From Blastocladiella britannica (taxonomy: Eukaryota > Blastocladiomycota > Blastocladiomycetes > Blastocladiales > Blastocladiaceae), in NCBI GenBank assembly GCA_025349905.2, contig MU624696.1:1-30795 (forward strand): DNA of 30,795 nucleotides. The letters are read 5' to 3'. Positions 21,740 through 30,795 of the stretch are shown here, piece by piece; positions within the stretch are counted from its first letter, which is position 1, and each line of letters opens with the position of its first letter. The notes beneath the pieces are model-generated. The model saw only the letters and a list, made by a program, of their open reading frames with translations, did no database searches and was not told the origin of the DNA. The translations under genes and the position numbers were made by a program.

Positions 21740-22189
21740 TTCGGTGTATGTGCTTGATTGTAAAGTCTTTGTTCTTGACTGTCTTGTCGCGCAGCAGGGT
21801 GCGTCGCGAGGTCTTTATAGATCAAGAAGTTGATGTGAGTGCCTGTTCTGAGGGCGGTACACGTTCGCAATCCCCACAAGCGCAAAGAAAATGCTCCATT
21901 TACGTTAGAATCCCTCTGCTGGCGTCGTGAGAGCCTTCTCTGGGTTGTTTCAATTTGAACCGCTAGAGCGATTAGGAGAGCGCATTGTTTCAACTATGAC
22001 AGCACAGACACTTGATCACGCGCCACTGCTTACCGCTCCCGACTTGTGCCTTCATTTCGAGCTTTGTGAACGAATTGTGAACCGCAACTAAGTGCTAAGT
22101 GCTTGTGCTTGTAGTTGGAGAAGGCAAAGTCCTCGTGCTCATGCCGTTTCTGGACAGGGAAATATACTTTATTATATTACTGGGAAGCA
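21740..22189. other. Intergenic region upstream of the F-box gene
   Basis: 450 nt between the F-box start and the rhomboid stop, both genes on the minus strand. Apart from the TATA candidate at 21813-21819 I see no coding sequence or RNA gene. The rhomboid 3' UTR occupies its left end. Confidence 0.5.
21813..21819 (-). promoter_or_regulatory. TATA box candidate for the F-box gene
   Basis: Minus-strand TATAAAG, 73 nt upstream of the ATG at 21739. Confidence 0.5.
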
Positions 22190-22201
22190 TTACTGGGAAG
22201 C
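22176..22201. repeat. Exact 13-bp tandem duplication at the rhomboid stop codon
   Basis: ATTACTGGGAAGC occurs twice back to back (22176-22188, 22189-22201). One copy covers the last codons and stop of the rhomboid gene; the other lies in its 3' UTR. Confidence 0.9.
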
Positions 22202-23307
22202 CTTGCGCGCCTGCACTTGCAGCCCGTGCTTGACGCGAATGTAGTTCTCCATCATGCCGTACCACAGCAGTTCGCGGGCGCCGGACATGTACATCAGACC
22301 AAACAGCGATCCACCGAGATGCGCGAGATGGTCAAAGAGTTGCCAGCTGCGGATCACGCCCACCAGATCGAGCGTGACAAGGCCGGCCATTGCGTGCTGT
22401 TACAGTAACACGTTGTTGTAAGTGAGCGTTCCAAATCCACACGACCAAGGACAAGAACCAGTCACTGAAGAAAATAAGGATAAAATACTTTGAGAGCAAA
22501 GTCCACGCCCGGAATAAACATGATCCCGACGCGCACGTCCGGGTACAGGATCGCGAATGCGCCGAGACACGCAAACAGGGCTCCGGAGGCACCCAAGGAC
22601 CCAACAATGGCGCCCATCGCCACCGTCCTCAACGTCAGCACATGCGACACCCACCCGGACACAAGTGCCGCGGACGTGTAGAACGCCAAGAACTCGTGCC
22701 GCGACCCGAGCGCGCTGTGCAGGCCGGCCCCGACCGTCCACAGGCCAAACATGTTCATTCCGAAATGCAGTGCGGTCTGGTGCGAGAACGCCGACGTGAG
22801 CAGCGTCACCGACCGGCCCGACGTCGGGTTATGCACGAACCATCGGTTCATGATACCCATAATACGGCCACGGGGTACTTGCCATGCGGCAAACACCACA
22901 CCATTCACGGCCATCAGGCCCGCGACCGTGCGCTGGCCCTCGGACAACGTGTACCACCGGTTGGCCACCATGGTTGCCAACTTTTTCGCGTCGTGCGGGA
23001 GCGCTCCCGTCTCGGCAATGGCCTTGAGGGTGCGGTCGTGGTCTATCGCCCGGTCAATCTGTCGCCTCATAAAGAAGTCGCGCATCGAGCCCGCGCGGCC
23101 GACGTCTTTCACTTGGCTGGCGTCGTACGCGGCCACGCCAAGCCCGAATGCGGCCACGGTCCCTCCAAACGCAAACAGAGTTGGGCGAAGGTAGTGTGCG
23201 GCGGCCGGGCGTGCAGTCGAGAACGCCCGTGGTGCTGCTGCTGATGTCGACGCCGACGACGACGCAAATAAGGGGGAGATCAACGCGGTCCAGCGGCGGC
23301 CGAGCAT
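22190..23307 (-). CDS. PCP1: Mitochondrial rhomboid protease, PARL/Pcp1-type
   Basis: Intramembrane serine protease of the mitochondrial inner membrane; relatives cleave Mgm1/OPA1-type GTPases and Ccp1 in yeast, PINK1 in animals. Exons 23307-22489 and 22396-22190 give 341 residues. The first 35 residues are rich in Arg, Ser and Ala with no acidic residue, a good mitochondrial presequence, with an R-x-F-S processing-like site near 27-30. Catalytic Ser241 lies in GASG, preceded by HFGMN (181-185). Catalytic His299, in HLAHLGG, comes from exon 2. The 92-nt intron (GTATTT...TAACAG) joins DFALK to HAMAGLVTLD in phase 0, as the family requires. A hydrophobic segment near 42-60 is the extra N-terminal helix typical of PARL-type (1+6) rhomboids. 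The start is just 17 nt downstream of the RPAP1 stop, so its promoter must lie inside RPAP1 or be shared. Confidence 0.9.
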
Positions 23308-23324
23308 TTTGATTATTATATTGT

Positions 23325-26300
23325 TTACTTTTCTCCTGCGGGCGGAGGGGAGGAGAGCTCCTCAACAAACCGTGAACGCCAAAGCGAGTCCTTTGGGAGC
23401 AACGGCACGCACTGGCGGTATAGCGCCATCCGCTCAGCATGTCTTTGGTCTTGCACCATATCCTCTGAACGCGTGGCCACCGAAAAGGCAGAAGACGGCA
23501 GCCCGAGCCGCGCCAGACCCTGCGCGTCCTTGACGGCCCGTAAGAACCGCGATCGGAACTCGTGCGGTGGCGATTGGGGTAAAGAGGGAAACAGAATTGC
23601 CGCCAGGTACGCCTGGAACGCGTGTGCATGGAACGAGTGGTTCAAGTACGCCTCCACGAGCGTGTCGACCATCGACAACGTCACCGGGTTCACCTCCAGT
23701 CGCGCACTCGAGACCACCACCGTTCCAGCCACAAGAGCCATGGCGGAACGCGGCGAGTCCAGGTACGATGCACCCGGGTCGGCAAACACGCCAAACAAGT
23801 CCTCGAGCGTCAGCCACGGCAGTCCTCCTTGTTTCATGGTGGCGTTAAGAACGGACACGCCGGCGGTAACAACGTGGGCCAACAAGTCCAGCGCGCGCGG
23901 GTTGGTCGCAGCGGCGCGGGCCAGCCACGTGCGTGGAAGCACTGCCGGCGGGAACCCAGCGTGCATGCGCTCGGCGCTTGGCCGCGGGACGCACACGTAG
24001 AGCGAGTCGCGTTCCGGCGGCGCATCGGCCAACACCGACGACATGATCTCGGGCAGCGCCGCCCACGCAGTTGCCCCTTCCGTCGCATGCGCGTGCTCTG
24101 CACCCGCGTCCACACCCGCCGCACTGAGGGACTGCACCAGCTGCACCAAACTCGCTTCCAGGGGTACAGGGAGGAACGTCAGGGCAAAGTACGCCGCGAC
24201 CGAGTGTGCGGGCCGCGACATGTCGGCGTACTGCATCCATATCAGCCACACGCGTGCCAGCATCGCCAGTGGGGTGACGAGCGCACCCGAGAGACCCAGG
24301 ACAGGTGACAGGAGCTCCGTCTCGACGGTTTCGATCGCCTGCCCAACCTCCAATCCCGCGTCCTCTGGGAGGTGGCGCAGCAGTGTTGCAAGCGCTTGGA
24401 TTTGAGCCGGGAGAGTGCGCGGGAATGCGGCGGAAGCTGACAGCTGGGCGGCAATCGTGGCGGGGTACACGGCGAATCGAACTCGCAAAGAACTGGTCGC
24501 AGCACTCGAAGCAGCAGAAAGACCGGCCCGAATCCCAGCCAAGATGGCGCGGCACAGTGCGAGGCACGTGGTCGGCAGCGGCGCCGCCAATGGAGTCGGA
24601 ACACGCCGCGTCTCAATGAGCAGCATCCCTTGCACCGCCACCGTCCACTCGAGACTTTTTGCATCAGATTTCTGAGCACCCAAGAGCGATTGCAGTTCGG
24701 CCGGAACACGCACGTACGCGTCGTCCACGAGTGGCACCGCCAAAATGGCCAGGTCGGCAAAGTGAAGGCGGGCGGCGCGCGCAACCGCGTAGGTGGCGCC
24801 ACGGACACGTGGGTCAGCGCGGTGCACGTCAAACAGCATCGAGAGGACTTCGGGGACCGCAACCGCGTGCCCGTAGTTGTACAAGGTGAAAAACAGACGG
24901 GCAGCGGCATTGACGGCCGCAACCGCTTGCGATGACGATGTGTCGTGTGAGATGGGGACCGCAAGGAATTTGACAAACACGGACCCAAACTCGGCGGCGT
25001 GGGTCTTGCCAAACTTGGGCTGGGCCATGACGAGCAGCGTGAGCATGGTCGAAATCAGCGCGGCCGAAGTGGCGGTGGCAGTGTCGGAAGGTGGCCACAC
25101 GTGCCGGGCCGCTGCCTTAAACAAGTGTGCAACCAGTTTGGGGCTGGCAGCTGCCTGGATGCACGCGGCACGCGACTGGCGGCACAAGAGCATCAAAACG
25201 AGCAATGCAGAGTGCGCGTCCGCCGTGTCCACGATCGCCGCTGGGGTGGCCAGCAGGTGCGCGAGCCGGGGCACAATCTGCATGGCGACCAGGGCGTCGG
25301 ACAAGTTGATGCGCGCCATGGCCGCATGGTCATTGATAGATGCGTCGGTGCGCGTCAGGTCCACCGCGTCCGCGGCCACAATATGGAACCCAGTCCACAT
25401 GGGATCGTCGCGATCGAGCACACTTGACTCATCTTGCTCATCTTCGGGAACAATCAGCATGCGCAGCGTGGCGGTGATGGCAGCGGAAATGACGGACGCG
25501 TGGCCGTCGTCCAGGGCCACGCGCACGTGCACCGCGCCCATGGCAAAGTTCCAGCACTCGATGACCTCGGCATGCACGTCGGCCGGGTACACTCCAGCGG
25601 CAAGTCCGCGGGCAATGGCGCCGAGGGCCGAGACGGCAATGGTGCGCTGGCTCGGCACGGTGCTGCGCGATAGGTGGACCAATTCGGGGACCGTGTACCC
25701 TGCCAAGGCCGGGTTGTCGCCGTGGTGGTGAAGCCCGGCAGACGCTGGCACGTCCGCGGTCGGGGGGATGAATTCGCCAGCAAACGAGAACCTGCGGGTG
25801 GACCCCGGCACGTCGTTTCCGTCCTCTTCGCTGACGGCCAGCTCGGCCACGGTCGGCACGGGTGCTGGCTGCATCCACTCGAGCTTTCGGATCTCGGCGG
25901 GGTCGGTGGGTGTTTCCACGTTGGCGATTGGTTCGGGGACAGCCATCTGTGTTGTTGGTGCTGTACCATGGTGTTGTCAGCGAGATGAAATGCAGAAGCA
26001 AAGTGTATACGTACCAGGACGATCGTCCGTGAGCCGACCGTACTTGAGCTCGGCACGGCGCTGGAGCGCGGCCAGCAGACCGGGACTAATGACGGCGGCA
26101 ATTTCCTGCTCGGCGTCCTCGATATCGGCCGCCGACATGCCCTCGATCTGCTGCAGTGCGGCGCGGTGCACATCATCGACAGAGTCTGGTTTAGTAGCGT
26201 CGTTCGCGTCGCCTGCCGGTCGAGAGCCGAAAAAGGCAGCAATGTCGGCGCCGCGGACGTGCGTGCTCTTTAAAGTCGGCAAAGAAACAGCCGTGGAGGG

Positions 26301-26825
26301 AACGACCGTAGCGCGGTGGTGGGCGAGCGGGAATCCGGTCGGCTGGCGCAAGAAACGCGTCTCGAGGTCGGCGGCCGAGAGCGGCGCGGGGACACCACCC
26401 GTGCGCTCGACAATGGCGGCCGAGACCACGGGCGTGGACACGACCTGGACCGGCGGGAGCGACGAGCGGACGGCACTGTTGATGGGCGGCTTTTGGCCAT
26501 TGGCTGCGCGTCGTTGGGCAAACAGGGACGGTTTCTTGGCAGCAGGCTTTTCCATTGGTGCCATTGGTTTTTCCACTGCCGGGTTCGGTGGTGCTGCAGG
26601 TGCTGCAGGTGCTGCAGGTGCTGCAGGCACAGGTACAGCTGTAATTGCAGGGTTTGCGTGACGCGATGCGATCATTGGCGGGGCCCGCGTGCGGATGGCG
26701 TGGGCAGCGCGCTGGGTCTGGGAGCCGGGGACCAGATCGTTTTCACCATCAAAGTCAACTTCGCTATCATCCAGAGTCCGCACCGAGGGCCGTGCTGGCA
26801 GGTCGTCGTGATCGTGGTCGGCCAT
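23325..26825 (-). CDS. RPAP1: RNA polymerase II-associated protein 1 (RPAP1)
   Basis: RPAP1 takes part in RNA polymerase II assembly and nuclear import and links polymerase to regulators such as Mediator. Exons 26825-26015 and 25960-23325 give 1148 residues. An RPAP1 N-terminal motif lies at about 212-262 (DDVHRAALQQIEGMSAADIEDAEQEIAAV.SP.LL..L). The RPAP1 C-terminal motif follows the intron (RRFSFAGEFIPP, about 326). The rest is Ala/Leu-rich helical sequence like HEAT/ARM repeats. The 54-nt intron (GTACGT...GGTACAG) was placed by phase: Pro-Gly-to-Ala across the junction continues into PTTQMAVPEP. The two halves could be mistaken for separate genes. The ATG at 26825 is used because the frame upstream has only a TTG. 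An AAP repeat lies in the N-terminus. Confidence 0.85.
26590..26625 (-). repeat. Four 9-nt units encoding Ala-Ala-Pro in RPAP1
   Basis: Four perfect copies of GGTGCTGCA on the plus strand, coding an AAP repeat in the disordered N-terminus of RPAP1. The perfection suggests recent slippage. Confidence 0.9.
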
Positions 26826-27025
26826 AAAAATAAGACAGCTTCCAAACAAAGAGATGCCAAGTTAAGGTTCCTCAGTCACTCCGTCCGCACCGCACAACTG
26901 TCCATTTCGGGCAAGCGGCCTGGCTGCTCGGACCTCATACATATATACCCGAGGGGCCGCGCCCATTCCAAGAGTAAGAGACTGCTCCATACACAACTTT
27001 TTTCCACTAGACCAAACAACAAACA
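26826..27025. promoter_or_regulatory. 200-nt bidirectional promoter, RPAP1 / membrane protein
   Basis: The only DNA between two divergent start codons. The plus-strand side has a TATA element near 26941; the RPAP1 side has none that I can see. Confidence 0.55.
26941..26947 (+). promoter_or_regulatory. TATA box candidate for the gene at 27026
   Basis: CATACATATATACC on the plus strand, core ATATATA, about 78 nt upstream of the ATG. Confidence 0.55.
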
Positions 27026-28698
27026 ATGGCGCTCGTCGGCTCACCCGCCATTGCGCTTCCCCCCTTGGCCGCGCCGGCGCCGGTCGCCCCGACCTCCACT
27101 GCTCCTCCGTCAAAGGATATTCCCACACCTGATCCTGCTGCCTCGTCCGCTTCCTCGCCGACTGTTGCCCCGACCTCGACCAAAGCCACCCCAGTGCCTA
27201 CTTCAACCACCTCCACTATGGCGAGCACCCCTACCATTACACCGACACCGACACCGACACCGACACCCACGCCAGCTCCTGCTCCTGCTCCTGCACCGAC
27301 CCGTACGCCAGCGCCTGCACCGCCGAGTCCTTCTTCCAGTCCTAGTTCGAGTCCTTTGTCAAGTTCCTCAACTCCCACTCCAGGGCCGACAGTAGCACCC
27401 GCATCAACACTGCAGCCCCCAGCGAAAAACAGCACCCCAGTCCCCACCGCCGGCTCTGGCCCCTCGGATCAGTGCGGGCCCGGGTATGCCTGCACCAACG
27501 GCGCGCTCGCACAGGCCAAGTGCGTCGATCTTGGCAAGGCGGCCCAGTTCAAGGGTTCCGTTTGTTTCACTCTTTTTTTTTTCTTTTTTTCTATGAGTAA
27601 CGCCACCGCTGCTCACCTTTACCCACAAAAAAAAAAACAGTCTTCAACACCTCCAACCTGTTTGTCCCCAGCGACGTGTCGGCGTACGTGATCGCCCGGT
27701 ACCCGTCCGGAATCGCCGCCACCATGCCCAAATCGCTGGCGACGGCGGCCGACGTGCCCGTGTTTCTTGCAGCCCTAGTGCAGCACTGGGCCGACGCCAA
27801 CGACTACCAGGCGCGGTGCGCGCTCCCCTCGCACCGGTGGTCGGCGACATTTGCGGTCGTGGACTTGGTCGATTTCTACGCCACCCACCCGTGCCGCACC
27901 GGATCCCCTGCAGCCATGGCGGCGGGGGGACCCGCGCTGTCGATCTGCTCGAGCGCGCGCGACGAGCGCGTGGCCGCGCTGCTGGCCGATTCGGGCAACT
28001 CCACCACGTGCGCCGACCAGTCGCCCGCGGCCCTGGGGATGCGCCGCGCGATCGCCGATAAACTCAACGCGTACGCGCCGCCGCTGGTGTCGTCGGACAC
28101 TACGCAGTGCCGGTCCGCGACCGATCTCGGGCTCGACGCCGGCGTCCTGTGCGGGTACACGGCCGACGCGCCTAACCTGTCGGTGTTGTGCCCTGCGTTC
28201 CTGAACGCGCAGTCGGCCGCTAACGACATTGCGGTAGGCGGTGGGCCCGCGGCGGGGACCATCATTGGCGTGGTGCTGCTGGGCGCGACGATCGGCACTG
28301 CGCTCTTGGTAGCCGCCAACTTTGCGGTGCGCCGGGTGCGTTCGGCTGCCGCGGCCCGCAAAGTGCCCATGGTCGCGTACTCGCCGCGCGGGCAGACCAT
28401 GGGCGGCATGTACGTCCCCGCGTCGGTGGCGGCCATGGAGCGGCCCCAATCTCAATCTACTCCCCCGGAGGCGATGCTGTCGCCGAGCTGGGTCGACGTG
28501 GACGATCGCATGGCCCACCGCATTGCCATGGGCGGCTCCGTTGATGGTAATGGTAATGTCGGTAACCAGCACGCATGGGAGCAGACGCGCCGCGTGCCCC
28601 AGCAGCAGCCGAGCTACTACTACGGTCACGTCCCGGCCGACCGTAACGTCGCGGACGATGACGGCGATCTGGGCGGTGCGACCCAGCGCTGGTTATAA
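27026..28698 (+). CDS. Unrecognised single-pass surface protein with Cys-containing ectodomain
   Basis: Exons 27026-27554 and 27641-28698 give 528 residues. Residues 1-145 are almost only Pro, Thr, Ser and Ala (mucin-like, likely O-glycosylated). A domain with about ten Cys follows (from DQCGPGYACTNG near 150 to about 365), probably disulphide-bonded and extracellular. One membrane helix spans about 381-406 (GTIIGVVLLGATIG...), then RRVR and a cytosolic tail of about 120 residues. The 86-nt intron has an unusual donor (GTTCCG) and an acceptor after eleven As; it is required by phase and joins AQFK to VFNTSNLF. No standard signal peptide is seen; the first 20 residues are only mildly hydrophobic. 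The design resembles fungal wall-stress sensors or adhesins, but I recognise no family. Tandem with the next gene, 192 nt downstream. Confidence 0.65.
27241..27268 (+). repeat. ACCGAC hexanucleotide repeat coding Thr-Pro
   Basis: About four and a half copies of a 6-nt unit encoding (TP)n in the mucin-like region, followed by a GCTCCT-type repeat coding (AP)n. Confidence 0.85.
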
Positions 28699-28890
28699 CT
28701 TTTTATATTAGTTGTATCTATTTTTGTGAAAAATATTGGAGCTATTTCCGGTTTTGGCAAGTGGTACGATGGTCATGTGGTTCCAGGCTCTGGTTAGGTA
28801 ATTTTTTGCTTTTTTTGGCAGGAATTGTTGACGGCTGCATCCACCATTTTTTTTCGGAAACTCGCATTTTACGATAATTACACGAAAAAA

Positions 28891-30222
28891 ATGGCCAGCG
28901 CATCCCCCGCCGCCGCATCCCCCGCCGCCGCATCCCCCGCTGCCACTCCGGCCCCCGCGCCGCCCGCTGCTAGCAGCACCTCGCCGCCGCCCAAGGCAAC
29001 TCCTCCGCCGCCAGCACCCACCTCGGATCCACCGCCCGTGGTTGTCACTGACGCACCCACCAAGGCACCCCCACCGGCTACAACTACCGCTGCGCCGCCG
29101 GCGACCACCAAAACACCTCCCCCGGCCACCACCACCTCTGCTGCAGTGTCGTCGACAGGTATGCATCATTACGTCATCGCACACATCAAAAACAAATGAA
29201 ACTGACACATTTCCCATTCATTTAAAGAAACAACCGGCCTGGCCTCCTCCACCATGGTATTCAACCGGGCCACGCTTCCCGGGACCAGCGGCGAGACCGT
29301 GAACCCGTCGCCCACCGACACGGCCACGTCGTCCGGATCCTCGACCACCAATTCCTCGTCCAATTCCTCGTCGTCCGATCCCCACAGCGGCGTGATTGCA
29401 TTGGGTGTTGGCGCGGCAGTGATTGTGGCCGTGATCATGTTCTTGGTGGCGCGCATGTCATCGTCGCGCCGCAAGCACCGCGAGGAGCTCGAGTGGGACC
29501 GTGCGGCTACCGCTGCTGCTGCTGCTGCCTCAGCCTCAGCTGCTGCCAACACGGCCAGTTCGAACCGTATGGCCTCCTACTCGAATGGCGGCAACAGCAC
29601 TCCCCGCAGCTTTGGCCGAACACTCGGCAGTGGGTCGCAGGCGGGAGGGTACATTGGCAGCGGGTCGATGATGGCCGCGGGCGCGTCCCCAAGCCTGTCG
29701 TCGTCGTACGCCATGTCGGCGGCCGATATCAACGACATGACCATGGCCGCCAAGGACGAAGAGGCCAATATGCAGGCCATCAGCTCTTACTACATGCCGG
29801 TGATGGTGGCGCCCAGCGCACCGCCCGCCGGGTTCGTTCCCTACGGCCACATGGTCCCTGCGCCCCCGCACCACGCAGGACACCACGGCCACCACTCGAT
29901 TGGAAGCGGTGGTAATGGCGGCGGGTACTACTCGCCCATGATGGCTCCGCAGCCTATCGCCTACTCGCCGCAAATGCAGCACCAGATGTACACCGGGGGT
30001 CTGCCTAATGACGCTGGGACGTATATGCAGCCACAGATGACGGGTGGGTCGTTTGCTGGAGTCCAGTTTGCAGGATCACATGGGCAGGGGTACTCTGCGC
30101 TGCCCACGACCATGTCGGGCGCCGATATGGATGTGGGTGCGGCACCTCGGAAACGCACGGCACCTGCTCCACCCGGTGTGCCTACGAGCGGGTCCATGTA
30201 CGGCCTGAATGGCCGGCAGTGA
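28891..30222 (+). CDS. Unrecognised single-pass membrane protein, Pro/Thr/Ala-rich ectodomain
   Basis: Exons 28891-29158 and 29228-30222 give 420 residues. The ATG at 28891 is used; the open frame upstream begins only at a TTG. Residues 1-140 are Ala/Pro/Thr/Ser-rich with SPAAA repeats and no Cys. A membrane helix lies at about 144-165 (GVIALGVGAAVIVAVIMFLV), followed by SSRRKHREELEWDR, so the 255-residue tail should be cytosolic. The tail is rich in Gly, Met, Tyr, His and Pro (HHAGHHGHH, YYSPMM). No cleavable signal peptide is visible. The 69-nt intron (GTATGC...TTTAAAG, CTGAC branch-like site) joins VSST to ETTGLASS. Overall this is the architecture of Mid2/Wsc-like surface sensors, but no family match is claimed. 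Confidence 0.65.
28901..28945 (+). repeat. Three 15-nt units encoding SPAAA
   Basis: Three 15-nt units (two identical, the third diverging at its end) directly after the start codon of the membrane protein gene. Confidence 0.85.
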
Positions 30223-30323
30223 GTGACATGAGGTTAAATGAGGGTTGGCTGTTGACTTGCATATAGGCATTGTACTTTTATATATATATATATATATATA
30301 TAATAATTCATTAGTTACGTTAC
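30223..30323. terminator. Convergent 3' ends with a TA microsatellite
   Basis: 101 nt between the stop of the membrane protein and the stop of the ligase gene. It contains (TA)12 at 30279-30302, a self-complementary AT run that may serve as the 3' processing region of both genes. Confidence 0.45.
30279..30302. repeat. (TA)12 microsatellite
   Basis: Twelve perfect TA units between two convergent genes. Confidence 0.95.
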
Positions 30324-30795
30324 TCAAAGTGCAAGTGCGAACCGGTCCAGGGTCGATCGGAGCTGCGCCATGGCTGGGTGGGTCTCGGTGACGGATCCGC
30401 CTTGCATGGCCACAAACGCCGGCCACGACTCGGTGACGGCGGTTGGGTGGTACCATCGATCTGTCCTTGATGCGTGAATATGAGAAGTAAGTGGGGAAGA
30501 CAATGGCTGGCGTACTGGTCAGCAGCTGGGCGAGATCTTCCAGGCCCGCGACATAGAGCTCGTCGTGCTTTGTGTTCCCTGTCGGAACAAACTCGAGCTC
30601 CTTGAACTTGCCGTCCTTGCATTGAACATGGGATCGCTGTCCAAATCCGATTTTGGTTATTCTTCCAGGAATCATGATCATAAAAAAAGGAAATGAACGA
30701 ACCAGATCCGCCGAGAGTGCAAAGTCGTGCTTGAAATCGGGCGTTTGACCCAATCGCCAGTCGTCCGACTTATCAAAAATATTAGTGCCGCTCAA
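30324..30795 (-). CDS. Probable lipoate-protein ligase, C-terminal part
   Basis: Only the 3' end is in the window. Inferred exons: >30795-30703, 30636-30516 and 30460-30324, giving 117 residues ending RFALAL. The introns (66 nt, GTTCGT...GGACAG; 55 nt, GTACGC...GGACAG) are needed to avoid a frame that otherwise runs into low-complexity sequence. The block DWRLGQTPDFKHDF matches the W-x-x-G-x-T/S-P-x-F motif at the start of the accessory C-terminal domain of LplA/Aim22-type ligases, followed by a typical DGKFKELEF strand. These enzymes attach lipoate to E2 and H proteins in mitochondria. The catalytic domain would lie beyond the right edge. A possible acceptor (TTTTTGATAAG) at about 30775 means the edge exon could start there. 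The family call rests on this one motif. Confidence 0.55.

Noticed and set aside
22400..22741. Minus-strand open frame overlapping the rhomboid gene
   Set aside because: It is a frame-shifted shadow of rhomboid exon 1 running into the intron.
25977..26849. Treating the RPAP1 N-terminal and C-terminal halves as two genes
   Set aside because: A 54-nt intron joins them in phase, and both RPAP1 motifs occur in the expected order.
30279..30302. TA repeat as a promoter TATA element
   Set aside because: It sits between two convergent stop codons, with no gene starting nearby.

Overview
This is a eukaryotic nuclear window, most likely from an early-diverging (zoosporic) fungus of chytrid or blastocladiomycete type. 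Three things point there: GC-rich coding sequence broken by many short introns (54-92 nt) with GT...AG ends; very compact spacing, with neighbouring genes 17 to a few hundred bases apart; and gene content that includes a fungal-type Ca2+/calmodulin kinase, a HAM1-like protein (a family I know only from fungi) and a DOCK exchange factor with an N-terminal SH3 domain. The exact phylum is inference. There is no sign of bacterial operons, mobile elements, tRNA, rRNA or CRISPR.

Layout, left to right. (1) An ABCC/MRP-type ABC transporter on the minus strand, cut by the left edge (1-2722). (2) A seven-exon CMK1/cmkA-like kinase, minus (2961-4449). (3) An unrecognised single-pass membrane protein with a cytosolic PPxY motif, minus (4648-5478). 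(4) A DOCK-family GEF of about 2100 residues, plus (5935-12311), convergent with (5) a CDK12/CTK1-type kinase with a long RS-rich N-terminus, minus (12379-16344). (6) A 1.1 kb stretch with no certain gene but a good intron signature. (7) A HAM1-like, probably lipid-binding protein, minus (17478-20119). (8) An F-box-like protein, minus (20327-21739). (9) A mitochondrial PARL/Pcp1-type rhomboid protease, minus (22190-23307), starting only 17 nt after (10) the stop of RPAP1, minus (23325-26825). (11, 12) Two tandem plus-strand single-pass membrane proteins with Pro/Thr/Ala-rich N-terminal regions (27026-28698 and 28891-30222). (13) The 3' end of a probable lipoate-protein ligase, minus (30324 to the right edge).

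The genes do not form one obvious pathway. Two act on RNA polymerase II (RPAP1 in assembly or import, the CDK on its C-terminal domain). Two act in mitochondria (rhomboid, lipoate ligase). Several act at the cell surface or in signalling (ABC transporter, CaM kinase, DOCK GEF, three single-pass proteins). Exon boundaries were chosen by hand from GT/AG sites, reading phase and family conservation; no transcript data were available.

The most interesting points are a possible 75-nt in-frame exonic intron in the CDK activation loop, whose removal gives exactly the usual loop length; an RS-domain CDK12-like architecture in a fungus-like genome; acceptor sites in which an A-run replaces the usual pyrimidine tract; and the 17-nt RPAP1/rhomboid junction.
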